In this document: piece by piece, positions 25,001 through 30,509 of the stretch | Numbering within the stretch: the first letter of the stretch is position 1 | Layout of the letters: each line of letters begins with the position of its first letter | Source of the DNA: Micropterus salmoides | Lineage: Eukaryota > Chordata > Actinopteri > Centrarchiformes > Centrarchidae | Direction of reading: 5' to 3' | DNA length: 64,000 nt | NCBI RefSeq assembly: GCF_014851395.1 | Contig: NW_024040707.1 | Location: 15,299,457 to 15,363,456 of the forward strand | The notes under the pieces: model-generated | Told to the model about the DNA's origin: nothing | Database searches by the model: none | What the model saw: only the letters and a program-made list of their open reading frames with translations | Program-made: the position numbers and the translations under genes

Positions 25001-26518
25001 TGGGCCATTCAAGAACAGCCACGGAGTTGTTGTGAAGCCACTCCTTTGTTATTTTAGCGGTGCGCTTAGGGTCATTGTCTTGTTGGAAGGTAAACCTTCG
25101 GCCCAGTCTGAGGTCCAGAGCGCTCTGGAAAAGGTTTTTGTCCAGGATATCCCTGTACTTGGCCGCATTCATCTTTCCCTCGATTGCAACCAGTTGTCCT
25201 GTCCCTGCAGCTGAAAAACACCCCCACAGCATGATGCTGCCACCACCATGCTTCACTGTTGAGACTGTATTGGACAGGTGATGAGCAGTGCCTGGTTTTC
25301 TCCACACATACCGCTTAGAATTAAGGCCAAAAAGTTCTATCTTGGTCTCATCAGACCAGAGGATCTTATTTATCACCATCTTGGAGTCCTTCAGGTGTTT
25401 TTTAGCAAACTCCATGCGGGCTTTCATGTGTCTTGCACTGAGGAGAGGCTTCCTTCGGGCCACTCTGCCATAAAGCCCCGACTGGTGGATTGCTGCAGTG
25501 ATGGTTGACTTACTACAACTTTCTCCCATCTCCCGACTGCATCTCTGGAGCTCAGCCACAGTGACCTTTGGGTTCTTCTTTACCTCTCTCACCAAGGCTC
25601 TTCTCCCCCGATAGCTCAGTTTGGCCGGACGGCCAGCTCTAGGAAGGGTTCTGGTCGTCCCAAAAGTCTTCCATTTGAGGATTATGGAGGCCACTGTGCT
25701 CTTTGGAACCTTAAGTGCAGCAGAAATTTTTTTGTAACCATGGCCAGATCTGTGCCTTGCCACAATTCTGTCTCTGAGCTCTTCAGGCAGTTCCTTTGAC
25801 CTCATGATTCTCATTTGCTCTGACATGCACTGTGAGCTGTAAGGTCTTATATAGACAAGTGTGTGGCTTTCCTAATCAAGTCCAATCAGTATAATCAAAC
25901 ACAGCTGGACTCAAATGAAGGTGTAGAACCATCTCAAGGATGATCAGAAGAAATAGACAGCACCTGAGTTAAATATGAATGTCACGGCAAAGGGTCTGAA
26001 TACTTATGACCATGTGATAGTTCAGTTTTTCTTTTTTAATAAATTTGCAAAAATTTCTACATTTCTGTTTTTTTCTGTCAAGATGGCATGCTGAGTGTAC
26101 ATTACTGAGAAATAAAAAGAACTTTTTTGATTTTTGGAAAATGGCTGCAATGAAACAAAGAGTGAAAAATTTAAAGGGGTCTGAATACTTTCCGTACCCA
26201 CTGTACATGCTCTCACATAGCCATTTTACATTCACGTTCATTTGTCCTTTTCTTTGTGTGGTAGGTTTGCGAGGTGCTATCCCTTACGCGTTGAGCCTCC
26301 ATCTGGGCCTGGAGCCCATTGAGAAGCGGCAGCTGATTGGCACAACCACCATCATCATCGTGCTCTTTACCATCCTCCTCATGGGGGGCGGGACCATGCC
26401 ACTAATTCGCGTCATGGACATTGAGGAAAGCCAGTCACGGCGGAAGAACAAGAAAGACATCAATCTCAGCAAGACACAGAAAATGGTAATGGATGAAGCA
26501 GTTACATTTCACTTCAGT

Positions 26519-26560
<42 letters not shown>

Positions 26561-28609
26561 TTTGTCGGCTTCCTCTATACTTGCTGTGCCATCCTCTCAT
26601 CTGCCATCAGACTCCTCTTCAGAGGGAAAAACATCAAAGGGTTGATTGTGGTTTGTGTGAAGAACACTGAATCAGCGGGGAGCAAAATACTCATCACAGA
26701 CATGCACCACAAGCACCACAACTCAGACGAGCACAAATAAACCCAAGCAACTGGCATTAATAAAATTTCCCAGACACGCCAGAATACAAGCAATTGTTTT
26801 TAATATTTCAGTTGACCCCATTCACTCTAACTCTAGATAATGGGTCATCTTTTGAAGTATTCTACCACTGAGGTCATTGCTGCCGTGTGGTTGCATGTTT
26901 GATGTCTTACAGAGCTTAGTTTTACACCCCGGGGTATCAGCAACTTCATCTATCATTCCTCCCTTCCTTATGGGTTTTTGATGTAGTTCCCTCTCCTTGC
27001 TCCCTCTGCTCTTTCCCCCTCATCTCTGCTCCTTCTGAGTGTGATCTCGACTCCACCTCTCTCACCCCTGTCCTGTCATTTTTCCTTTCCTGCACCTACC
27101 TTCCTCTACCTCCATCTCTTTCACCTCTGCCTCATTAGTTGGCTCCTCTCCTTTCATTTCTTTCTTTCTTTCTTTCTCTCTATTTATCTGACTCCCCTCT
27201 CTCCTCTTCCTTTCTCTCCAGGGTAACACCATTGAGTCAGAGCACCTATCAGAACTGACAGAGGAGGAGTACGAGGCTCAGATCTTCCAGAGACAAGATC
27301 TAAAGGGCTTTATGTGGCTTGATGCTAAATACCTCAACCCCTTCTTCACTCGCAGGCTCACTCAAGAGGTAAGCGAAAGAGATCCCTTAAACGTATTTCA
27401 TTGTTTTCCAGTTGTACTGGTTTCCTCTCCGTTCTTACAATTGATGCACAATAAACAGAAATGCTTCGCAATACAACAACTGCACAGTAAATATCAAGTT
27501 GGTGAAGCTCATAATTGCTGAGCCACGACGTGAAGGGTTGCAAGCAGTCGAGCCATGCTGCACCGCACAGCTAGTGTGCTGATGGTCTGTTTGCGCTATT
27601 CCTCCCCGTAATATTAAAAACTGATCTGCTGACCAAATATTACAGAATATGTCCATATCTGGTTGATTAGACTTGAAGAAGATAGCACCACTAACTTGGT
27701 GAGAAATCCCATCGCATTTCCTGTAACTTCTTCACAGTAAAAGCCTCCTAACAAGTGTAAAGTGACGTGGCAACAGCAGGAACAGTGGGGTTTGCATCAT
27801 CAGTAACTTAACACAGCTGAAAGCGATCATTAGATAGAAATAAGGCTGATATTTGACAGAAAATCAGGAGTGAATCCCATGCTGTAAGGCTGTAGTGGAA
27901 ACTCATGTCATTTAGATCTAGTCATAGTACATCTTAGTAAATACCTCATTAAATTCAAACATTGCGGTGATACAAATCTTTGCGCCCCTGATGGTAATTT
28001 GCTGTAGGCTAAGTAAATATTCCCTATAGTTTGTTGTTTCGCAAATTTAGCAAGTATTTTTAGCCACCTCTGTTCTTTTCCTAGTGCTGCCTTCAAATCT
28101 GTAAACTGGTGATTGTCAAACCTTTGCCAAAGAGGACATACTGTATACTGCCATTTGGTAGTTACTTTAATATCACTTACCTGTGTAGCAGCCATTGTAA
28201 TTATGATTTACATAATTTGTTGTTTCTTCTTGAAGTGATAAACAGTGCAAATTATCTAATTTGACAATGGGTGAAATCTCAAACTCTGACTCTTGACAGT
28301 ATAACGATATTTAATGTTTAATTCAAACCTCTCACAGTATTATCAATAACAGAACATTTATACTGCAGCAGGGCTACTGAATTATCTGTTATTTTGTCTA
28401 CACCTCGGCCTGTTTATGTCAGTATTTCTTTATTATTTATTCTCGCATGTGTGCTGACTTGTTGTGTGTCTGTGTGTGCAATGTGTGTGTCACAGGACCT
28501 GTTACATGGCCGTATCCAGATGAAGACCCTGACCAATAAGTGGTACGAAGAAGTTCGCCAGGGACCTTCAGGCTCTGAGGACGAGGATGATGAAGCAGAA
28601 CTTCTGTGA
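428..28609 (+). CDS. slc9a8: slc9a8, sodium/hydrogen exchanger 8 (NHE8), exons 2-16, 5'-partial
   Basis: The 15 exons listed separately join in frame with GT-AG introns and encode 574 residues plus a stop; mammalian NHE8 is about 576-581, so only a short first exon is missing to the left. NHE8 is a multi-pass membrane antiporter exchanging luminal protons for Na+ or K+ in Golgi, endosomes and apical membrane. Visible family marks are a first hydrophobic segment across exons 2-3, the FFLLLLPPIIFESGY segment (exon 5), DPVATIAIF and GESILNDAVSIVL (exon 8, with the Asn-Asp ion-binding pair), and FSGLRGAIPYA across exons 13-14. The cytoplasmic tail is short, as in NHE8 and unlike NHE1-5. The N-terminus has three sequons (NDT, NYS, NET) and a Thr/Pro-rich stretch. 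The C-terminus ends in an acidic dileucine, DEAELL. Assignment to NHE8 rather than NHE6/7/9 rests on near-identity to remembered mammalian NHE8 over most exons. Confidence 0.97.
610..1984 (+). other. slc9a8 intron 2
   Basis: AT-rich unique-looking intron; I see no gene or recognisable repeat in it. Confidence 0.6.
1985..2065 (+). CDS. slc9a8: slc9a8 exon 3
   Basis: 81 nt encoding the remainder of the first hydrophobic segment (ICIILVHLLF) and LHFLPESVAVVSL. Acceptor CCACAG ends at 1984; donor GTGAGT at 2066. Phase matches exons 2 and 4. Confidence 0.95.
2954..3012 (+). CDS. slc9a8: slc9a8 exon 4
   Basis: 59 nt encoding ILMGGFIKIIEFQELANWK, matching the NHE8 segment after SVAVVSLG. Acceptor TTCCAG ends at 2953; donor GTATAG at 3013. 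Confidence 0.94.
4346..4395 (+). repeat. (CT)n / (TTTC)n microsatellite
   Basis: About 12 CT units followed by about six TTTC units in intron 4. Confidence 0.9.
7251..7304 (+). repeat. (TG)n(AG)n microsatellite
   Basis: About 22 TG units followed by a short AG run in intron 4. Confidence 0.95.
8081..8164 (+). CDS. slc9a8: slc9a8 exon 5
   Basis: 84 nt, phase 0 at both ends, encoding EEEMFRPNMFFLLLLPPIIFESGYSLHK without its last residues' neighbours. The LLLLPPIIFESGY stretch is the NHE-family segment associated with amiloride sensitivity and transport. Acceptor CAAAG ends at 8080; donor GTACAG at 8165. Confidence 0.97.
8847..8948 (+). CDS. slc9a8: slc9a8 exon 6
   Basis: 102 nt, phase 0, encoding 34 residues beginning GNFFQNIGSITLFAVFGTAI and ending FLGQ. 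It forms a hydrophobic membrane segment with a GGG turn. Acceptor TTCAG ends at 8846; donor GTGAGG at 8949. Confidence 0.97.
9120..9500 (+). mobile_element. hAT-like relic with a CxxC finger half (tentative)
   Basis: In intron 6 the reading at about 9327-9399 contains KCNTCDKDIARKEE then a stop. The CxxC followed by KD and, one frame over, an NLKEC stretch resemble the first half of the BED zinc finger at the N-terminus of hAT transposases. No histidine pair remains, no termini were delimited, and the frame is broken, so this is a weak call from pattern only. Confidence 0.35.
10023..10057 (+). CDS. slc9a8: slc9a8 exon 7 (35-nt small exon)
   Basis: 35 nt encoding ADVIYKMTMTD plus two bases of the Ser codon completed by exon 8. 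Acceptor TTTCAG ends at 10022; donor GTGAGT at 10058. It is too short to be found without homology and phase, but it bridges exons 6 and 8 exactly. Confidence 0.93.
10325..10900. repeat. Dispersed teleost repeat fragments in intron 7
   Basis: The stretch with 'atctcaggaagcccttgagg', 'gtcaagtacactgtgacctc' and, further on, 'caaggagagtatgttttcaa' matches sequences I remember as very abundant in teleost genomes. No coding frame is kept. The family name is not known to me and boundaries are approximate. Confidence 0.55.
11496..11639 (+). CDS. slc9a8: slc9a8 exon 8 (ion-binding ND motif)
   Basis: 144 nt encoding FAFGSLISAVDPVATIAIF and GESILNDAVSIVLT. The DPVATIAIF and GESxLNDAV signatures are the catalytic core of the exchanger family. 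Acceptor TTTAG ends at 11495; donor GTAAGA begins at 11640. Confidence 0.98.
12187..12201 (-). promoter_or_regulatory. CTCF-consensus motif, minus strand
   Basis: On the minus strand this reads CCAGCAGGTGGCGCT, fitting the vertebrate CTCF core CCASYAGRKGGCRSY at every position. Binding is not shown by sequence alone. Confidence 0.6.
12455..12469 (-). promoter_or_regulatory. CTCF-consensus motif, minus strand
   Basis: Minus-strand CCAGCAGGGGGCGCT, the textbook CTCF core, in the second unit of the antisense repeat copy. Confidence 0.65.
13882..14740 (+). repeat. Dispersed repeat, copy 1
   Basis: About 860 bp sharing long stretches in the same orientation with 59586-60640, for example 'ttattattctaaatcatgca', 'aaactgaatttaccatacag' and 'tctgactggtccaccaa'. 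It contains no protein I recognise; the 180-residue minus-strand frame here is not conserved in copy 2. Copy 2 carries an extra segment of about 80 bp after 'cctgggacaaaatc'. Confidence 0.8.
15143..15157 (+). promoter_or_regulatory. CTCF-consensus motif, plus strand
   Basis: CCAGCAGGTGGCGCT, a full match to the CTCF core consensus, in tandem unit 1. Confidence 0.6.
15612..15626 (+). promoter_or_regulatory. CTCF-consensus motif, plus strand
   Basis: CCAGCAGGTGGCGCT in tandem unit 2, 469 bp after the previous copy. Confidence 0.6.
15834..15845 (+). repeat. Target-site duplication, left copy
   Basis: agaaggcacagc, repeated directly after the LINE poly(A) tail at 21337-21348. The first A is ambiguous because the tail is also A. 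Confidence 0.9.
15846..16048 (+). promoter_or_regulatory. LINE 5' UTR / internal promoter region
   Basis: Full-length L1 elements carry their own promoter here. Within 32 bp there are three TGACGTA sites (15854-15860, 15871-15877, 15879-15885) and a fourth GACGTA (15865-15870), resembling half sites for CREB/ATF factors. A short TG run and a GC-rich 'atggcagcgcgccgctgc' follow. Confidence 0.55.
16049..16861 (+). CDS. LINE ORF1 protein, 270 residues
   Basis: Nucleic-acid-binding chaperone of an L1-type LINE, needed to package the element's RNA. Residues 1-10 are basic (MGRSRKAKKP), followed by a Ser/Pro/Thr-rich linker. About 38-128 is a heptad-rich coiled coil for trimerisation (for example SLIEVLHKEFQNIRHSLEY). 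About 130-205 is an RRM-like fold starting RDNLIFSGIPE and including RPIIAKFEHFKQKVLV. About 206-270 is the C-terminal domain with RRRKLLFPIRK. The frame is intact from ATG to TAA. ORF2 follows after roughly 310 bp. The order and spacing are typical of L1-type ORF1; exact family not assigned. Confidence 0.93.
   Translation: MGRSRKAKKPRTSDSPLSTDSPLSPTSPASTPTETNCCSDILLSINERLSNLDSRLSLIEVLHKEFQNIRHSLEYSQQQVDSLTEENKSLKSSVDTLTAKLSTVNTQLTSVIAENKAMQETILDIQSRSMRDNLIFSGIPESSTEDPEKSVKDFMVNQLKLTPETVEHITFHRVHRLGQKPINSTRSRPIIAKFEHFKQKVLVQRQGRQLKGTHYGLNDQYPQEIIRRRKLLFPIRKTMINQGKKAIITVDKLYIDGQLFRDKDTTPWLY
17078..17104 (+). repeat. (CA)n in the LINE inter-ORF spacer
   Basis: About 13 CA units, followed by degenerate CA-rich sequence up to about 17130. 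Confidence 0.9.
17175..17243 (+). pseudogene. LINE ORF2 true start, separated by a 1-nt frameshift
   Basis: ATG at 17175 opens MQLKFLTWNIRGVGSQT, a typical L1 ORF2 N-terminus carrying the endonuclease Asn (NIRG). After an A-rich run (17225-17236) the frame stops at TAA 17241-17243, while the rest of ORF2 continues in the next frame. A loss of one A is the simplest explanation; a base-calling error in the homopolymer is possible. Confidence 0.85.
17195..20929 (+). CDS. LINE ORF2: endonuclease / reverse transcriptase, N-terminus frameshifted
   Basis: An open frame of 1244 codons that nicks target DNA and copies the LINE RNA. In this frame an APE-type endonuclease shows QETHLS (E31), GDYN (132-135), SRLD (192-195) and SDH (218-220). 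The reverse transcriptase shows NKAPGPDGFPAEFYE (about 458), NYRPISLINVD (519), DAEKAFD (589-595), RGTRQGCPLSP (644) and YADD (689-692). A Cys/His cluster (CTHC...H...HC) lies near 1117-1139. The frame opens at a TTG; the natural ATG is at 17175, where 22 codons including the endonuclease WNIRG motif run in another frame and stop at 17241. One missing A near 17232-17236 accounts for the split. Confidence 0.95.
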   Translation: MEYSWSWFTNKKNKVLNYLKNTQADICLIQETHLSQYTQNSLKTTHFNHCFSSHYNSKQRGVCILINKKIQFNHHTTISDPEGRFIIINISINNNPITIGNIYGPNSDDSAFFANFFSSLSNISNGPIIIGGDYNTVINPSFDRSKHTGKPWQSSKTIKQFMSDFGLGDGWRLQHPLAREYTFYSNAHQTYSRLDFFLTSNSILPNILETKIHPIIISDHSPVTLTWNPSAIPKHPTRWRFNTSLLKDPEFDSYFKREWTSFLEINDSPKSSASLLWETWKVVLRGKIISYSVHKKKKDKEKEVQLEERIKELEILHANNQSESIYIEIREKKILLNEIINKRNQFLIHRLRQETFHHSNKSGKYLASQIKRNKERTAITSIRNSAGKLTNSPVEINKIFQDYYIKLYSSDLDPNQEDITQFLDNTILPKLNMEQVNTLELPITEKELHSALKSMQKNKAPGPDGFPAEFYEHFWSTVYPLFSRTITEIKHNAKFPSHMNTALISLIPKPNKDHTFASNYRPISLINVDIKMISKTLAHRIEQIIPFIIHPDQTGFIKGRYASNNTRRLFNLMHYSSVQKKDTLIATLDAEKAFDRVNWKFLFTVLQKFGFGESFINWIKILYISPSATVTTNGLTSQSFTLHRGTRQGCPLSPSLFTIFIEPLAAAIRQNPAIKGIETPQQTHKISLYADDILLYIQEPLTSTQEVIKTIQSFSKISDYAINWNKSFILPLHKTKWDVAPHQTPIPICHDHITYLGIKISSRLSELVTLNFTPLLKKIKDDLLRWLNLPISIIGRIAAIKMTILPKINYLFSMIPTHPTLTWFKSLDSIITHFYWKNKTPRIKLTTLQKSKVQGGLEAPNFQYYSMANQLQYIYKWIHPTQSDIIWLDIEQSLCKELNIADIPFLTKSIKQHTCFNAVTIASTLTAWWKFHHITNSKLVPSNFTPLWNNRDFISNKKTLNFHTWAERGITHIKHIFKSNTFRPFPQLAQEYGIGSNEFLKYLQIKSSVLTKINIRDTTLELPAAISDLVNISSPKKLLSKIYKMISNQLQTIYLPTIKWENDLSIAPDASFWTQICKNIHLMSKNANLQLIQYKILHRTHYTGNRLAKMGFTSEVCTHCNQNSTDTYIHATWHCTPIKHFWEEVTQSLSTIVGCHIPMSPSLCLLGDLTIITDKTINSKILLIALTIAKKTILMNWKTRNKLHINIWKNLITDFIAMEYASPLHNYASKTDSCRPTLSDLLQL
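20930..21336 (+). other. LINE 3' UTR and poly(A) tail
   Basis: The 3' UTR includes an ATT/GTT-rich stretch (about 21020-21250). The run of about 30 A at 21308-21337 is the element's tail. Confidence 0.9.
21337..21348 (+). repeat. Target-site duplication, right copy
   Basis: agaaggcacagc directly after the poly(A) tail, equal to 15834-15845. Confidence 0.9.
21349..21830 (+). repeat. Tandem repeat, continuation right of the LINE
   Basis: Resumes the 469-bp unit at the point where 15845 broke off ('gaaatttgaggtcggtcgga'), then runs into a diverged partial unit. Confidence 0.9.
21583..21597 (+). promoter_or_regulatory. CTCF-consensus motif, plus strand
   Basis: CCAGCAGGTGGCGCT in the unit right of the LINE. 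A weaker partial match (AGGTGGCGCT) lies near 21832. Confidence 0.6.
21973..22024 (+). repeat. A-rich tract followed by (TA)n
   Basis: About 24 mostly-A bases followed by about 14 TA units, near the 3' end of the GC-rich repeat. Confidence 0.9.
22313..22451 (+). CDS. slc9a8: slc9a8 exon 9
   Basis: 139 nt; the first base completes the Asn codon split by intron 8. It encodes TAEGFFSRSDNSVTGWETFL and a hydrophobic segment FFGSAALGTLTGLISAI. Acceptor TTTCAG ends at 22312; donor GTATCC at 22452 is a weaker but valid GT site. Confidence 0.93.
22536..22641 (+). CDS. slc9a8: slc9a8 exon 10
   Basis: 106 nt encoding FLKHFDLRKTPSLEFGMMII and FAYLPYGLAEGIKLSG. Acceptor ATCAG ends at 22535; donor GTGGGT at 22642. 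The intron before it is only 84 nt. Confidence 0.95.
22758..22874 (+). CDS. slc9a8: slc9a8 exon 11
   Basis: 117 nt encoding IMSILFAGIVMSHYTHHNLS and PVTQILMQQTLRTVAFMC. Acceptor CTACAG ends at 22757; donor GTCAGT at 22875. Confidence 0.96.
22963..23045 (+). CDS. slc9a8: slc9a8 exon 12
   Basis: 83 nt encoding ETCVFAFLGLSIFSFPHKFE and FSFVIWCI. Acceptor CAACAG ends at 22962; donor GTAAGT at 23046. Confidence 0.96.
23157..23268 (+). CDS. slc9a8: slc9a8 exon 13
   Basis: 112 nt encoding VLVLLGRAVNIFPLSFLLNF and FRDHKITPKMMFIMWFS. Acceptor CGTAG ends at 23156; donor GTAAGA at 23269. Confidence 0.96.
23706..24560. mobile_element. Possible hAT-type non-autonomous element, left end only
   Basis: Opens with TAGGGCTGGGCAATA, a terminus I associate with teleost hAT elements. 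No matching inverted end was found before the Tc1-like transposon, and no transposase frame is present, so the right boundary is arbitrary. Confidence 0.35.
24568..24785 (+). repeat. Tc1-like left terminal inverted repeat
   Basis: 218 bp matching the reverse complement of 25987-26203 apart from a few substitutions and one A-run length change. Inner direct repeat near 24767. Confidence 0.95.
24786..25826 (-). CDS. Tc1/mariner transposase, 346 residues, intact frame
   Basis: Cut-and-paste DNA transposase acting on the element's inverted ends and TA targets. Residues about 10-60 form the first helix-turn-helix (KELPEELRDRIVARHRSGHG, then KVPKSTVASII). GRPAKLS (65-71) is the GRPR-like linker, and a second HTH spans about 75-125. 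The catalytic DDE domain shows D159 (LWSDETKIELF), D250 (FQQDNDPKRTA) and E285 (SPDLNPIEHLW). The 34-residue D-E spacing gives the Tc1 hallmark DD34E. Length is normal for the family (about 340) with no stop or frameshift. It starts at ATG 25826 just inside the right inverted repeat. Activity cannot be judged from sequence alone. Confidence 0.96.
   Translation of the reverse strand: MSEQMRIMRSKELPEELRDRIVARHRSGHGYKKISAALKVPKSTVASIILKWKTFGTTRTLPRAGRPAKLSYRGRRALVREVKKNPKVTVAELQRCSREMGESCSKSTITAAIHQSGLYGRVARRKPLLSARHMKARMEFAKKHLKDSKMVINKILWSDETKIELFGLNSKRYVWRKPGTAHHLSNTVSTVKHGGGSIMLWGCFSAAGTGQLVAIEGKMNAAKYRDILDKNLFQSALDLRLGRRFTFQQDNDPKRTAKITKEWLHNNSVAVLEWPSQSPDLNPIEHLWRDLKMAVHQRLPSNLTELERICKEEWQRIPKSRCEKLVASFPKRLMAVLDQKGASTKY
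25987..26203 (-). repeat. Tc1-like right terminal inverted repeat
   Basis: 217 bp, partner of 24568-24785. Its outer end lies 61 bp before slc9a8 exon 14. Confidence 0.95.
26265..26485 (+). CDS. slc9a8: slc9a8 exon 14
   Basis: 221 nt encoding GLRGAIPYALSLHLGLEPIE, KRQLIGTTTIIIVLFTILLM, the last membrane segment, and the start of the cytoplasmic tail (RRKNKKDINLSKTQKM). The conserved Arg of GLRGA lies here. Acceptor GGTAG ends at 26264; donor GTAATG at 26486. A Tc1-like transposon ends 61 bp before this exon. Confidence 0.97.
26522..26555 (+). repeat. (CA)n microsatellite
   Basis: About 17 CA units in intron 14, 37 bp after exon 14. Confidence 0.95.
26980..27221 (+). other. Long pyrimidine-rich tract before exon 15
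   Basis: About 240 nt dominated by C and T, including a (TTTC) run near 27157-27177, leading directly to the exon 15 acceptor. Confidence 0.8.
27222..27368 (+). CDS. slc9a8: slc9a8 exon 15
   Basis: 147 nt, phase 0, encoding the cytoplasmic tail: GNTIESEHLSELTEEEYEAQ and FMWLDAKYLNPFFTRRLTQE. Acceptor CCAG ends at 27221, preceded by about 240 nt of very pyrimidine-rich sequence. Donor GTAAGC at 27369. Confidence 0.96.
28496..28609 (+). CDS. slc9a8: slc9a8 exon 16 with stop codon
   Basis: 114 nt including TGA at 28607-28609. It encodes DLLHGRIQMKTLTNKWYEEV and RQGPSGSEDEDDEAELL. The last six residues fit an acidic dileucine sorting signal ([DE]xxxL[LI]), consistent with the endosome/Golgi location known for NHE8. 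The Ser before the acidic run fits a CK2-type site. Confidence 0.97.
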   Translation, partial: DLLHGRIQMKTLTNKWYEEVRQGPSGSEDEDDEAELL

Positions 28610-29790
28610 ACTGAATGCCGTTCATATGAAAACGATAAATGGACATTGTGTGTTCTGAGCGGAGGGAGTGTATGTGTCTCTGCGTGTGTGAATGTGTATG
28701 TTTGAGGACACACTGTTGTTCACCTGCCACCAACTTTATGTGACAAAAGAGTCTCCGTCTGTACCCACAGTGCATTTTGAGTTCTAACACTGGTTGAAGC
28801 AAAAAAAATCTGTGAAAATGCTGTCCCTCGTAAATGCCATATTATGTAGACGTGCACGCTCCAGTTCACTGATCTGCTGAACAGCACATGGGAAATTTAG
28901 TTGATCCTGTGAACCTTTTCCCAGGTGTTTCTTTTATAAAAGGTTTGGTCTGAAGGGAAGCTGAGAGAGAAATCTTCCATATAAAGCAATACTAGAGCAC
29001 TTTTTCACTGTGTCTCCTCACGTTTGTGTTGTTCATTGCTGTATGGCGTTAGCTTATTTAAACTCTTGTAGAAGTTTTACTTTGTGTCAGGGGAAGGAAA
29101 CATCGTGATGTCGCTACAGGCTCAATTTCTAAAGTGGGATTTGTAATAAGCCACAGGTGGCTGCGTTGAATAGCTTCCTGTTGAACTACATTTAATTCTC
29201 TCTGGGTCTTAGTCTATTTAAAAAACACATATTCCTGCATGAGCTACCACTCCACCCTCCAGCAACGAGGCAGCAAAGAGAAATGCGGGAGAGTGTTAAA
29301 ACTAATAATTTTTGAAACATTAAACAACTAGCGTCTTATAAGAGAATAATTATGCACCAGATTTTCATTTTCAAATATGGTTCCAGTTTTGTTTCTCTGA
29401 TTTCACTTTTCTGTGTTTATTTTCCTCCTCTTGCCACTGCATTGTGTATAACGTAGAACTTGAAATGTTGCTTTTGTGATTTTCACTATGGATATCTAAT
29501 GAAGAAAGGCACCAATGAATGTGTGGGTAGCTGGGAACACTTGTGAATGTATTTTTTTCCTATTTATTTATCAAATGTGTATGTGCTGTTTTCTGGGAAT
29601 GAAGGCTTTTATACAAGCTCTATGAGCACTGCAGAATTATAGAAAATGTGTATAATTAAACACATTGACATCCTATATGTTGTATTCAATGCTAATTTAA
29701 TCGAAGATGAGCTACACCCCCAAAAGAGTTTGTGTTTTGCTAATTTCCACAAATGCCTTGTGGGGAAAAAAATAAAGTAGTTACTATTTT
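28610..29790 (+). other. slc9a8: slc9a8 3' UTR (end inferred)
   Basis: Sequence after the stop codon with no coding potential. The first good AATAAA, inside an A-rich run, is at 29771-29776, which would give a 3' UTR of about 1.2 kb. Further AATAAA copies at 30148-30153 and 30875-30880 could make longer forms. The end is a guess from the signal alone. Confidence 0.45.
29771..29776 (+). promoter_or_regulatory. Candidate poly(A) signal AATAAA for slc9a8
   Basis: AATAAA about 1.16 kb after the stop codon. Other candidates lie at 30148 and 30875, so this is a choice by proximity. Confidence 0.35.
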
Positions 29791-30346
29791 TTTTAAATAC
29801 TTCTGAAGGAGACAGACGTTTATTATGTGCCCTACCGTCCTGGAAATGCAAGTACTTCTAAGGGGAACTAAAAAACTACCAGCTGATTACATTTTGTATG
29901 AAAGTCTCTCAGTAAACCTCAATTCCACCTTCATACACAAGGTGTTAGGACCGTATGATCTTTAATTTGATCTTTGATAACTTGAGACGTTTTGACTAAC
30001 ACTTGCATATTTTAGTATGACTTTTAGTAATGTCATTATGCCACTTTCCTCTACAAGTCCACAAGTCTATGTAAGGTGAGTCGACAGCAAGGCAGCTTAA
30101 GAACATGAAAACACTTTTATAATCAGATAACTGATCAATTCTGTTGCAATAAATGAACACAGTTTACACTTTAATGAGGTGTCACGTTGCCAACACTAAC
30201 CAGCCCATACTGAATGGAAATCAATCTAAAAACAAAATGCATAAAGAGGCCAATACAATAGTTTAGTTTTTGTAAAGCCCTTGGTGCTAAATACTAAATA
30301 TGTGCAATGATTTGACTAGATGCTGTCCTTATTGATTAAAAAGGTT

Positions 30347-30475
30347 TTTGTTGGGTCTCTGGAAATAATATTTTAAAGGGGTCTAGACCTGCTCTGTATG
30401 AAAAGTGCCCTGTGACTTCTGTTACAATTTGGCACAATATTAATAACACTGAATTGAATTGAAAATAAAATTTGT
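30347..30475 (+). repeat. Dispersed teleost repeat tail, copy 1
   Basis: Shares 'gtctagacctgctct', 'atgaaaag', a 'tttggc' stretch and an ATTGAATTG-type end with 63060-63240. I remember this as the common 3' tail of a teleost retroelement; family name uncertain. Confidence 0.65.
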
Positions 30476-30509
30476 CTGAAAAATGTATTTTTGTAATGGT
30501 AATGTACAA

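Larger units (their letters stand above)
24568..26203 (-). mobile_element. Tc1-like transposon, 1636 bp, apparently complete
   Basis: Flanked by TA on both sides (24566-24567 and 26204-26205). Ends read CAGTGGGTACGG inward from both sides. The inverted repeats are long (24568-24785 and 25987-26203) with only a few differences between them. Each holds an outer and an inner copy of 'aagtattcagaccc', giving the IR/DR layout of Sleeping Beauty-type elements. The single gene, on the minus strand, is an open transposase. Confidence 0.97.
23269..26264 (+). other. slc9a8 intron 13
   Basis: 3.0-kb intron containing a possible hAT-type fragment on the left and a Tc1-like transposon on the right. Confidence 0.8.

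Noticed and set aside
25032..25508. Plus-strand frames opposite the Tc1 transposase
   Set aside because: Antisense shadows of a conserved coding sequence.
26045..26740. 231-residue plus-strand open frame
   Set aside because: It is a chance fusion of the Tc1 inverted repeat, the short intron remnant, exon 14 of slc9a8 and the following CA repeat. Only the exon 14 part is real, and its splice sites define it.
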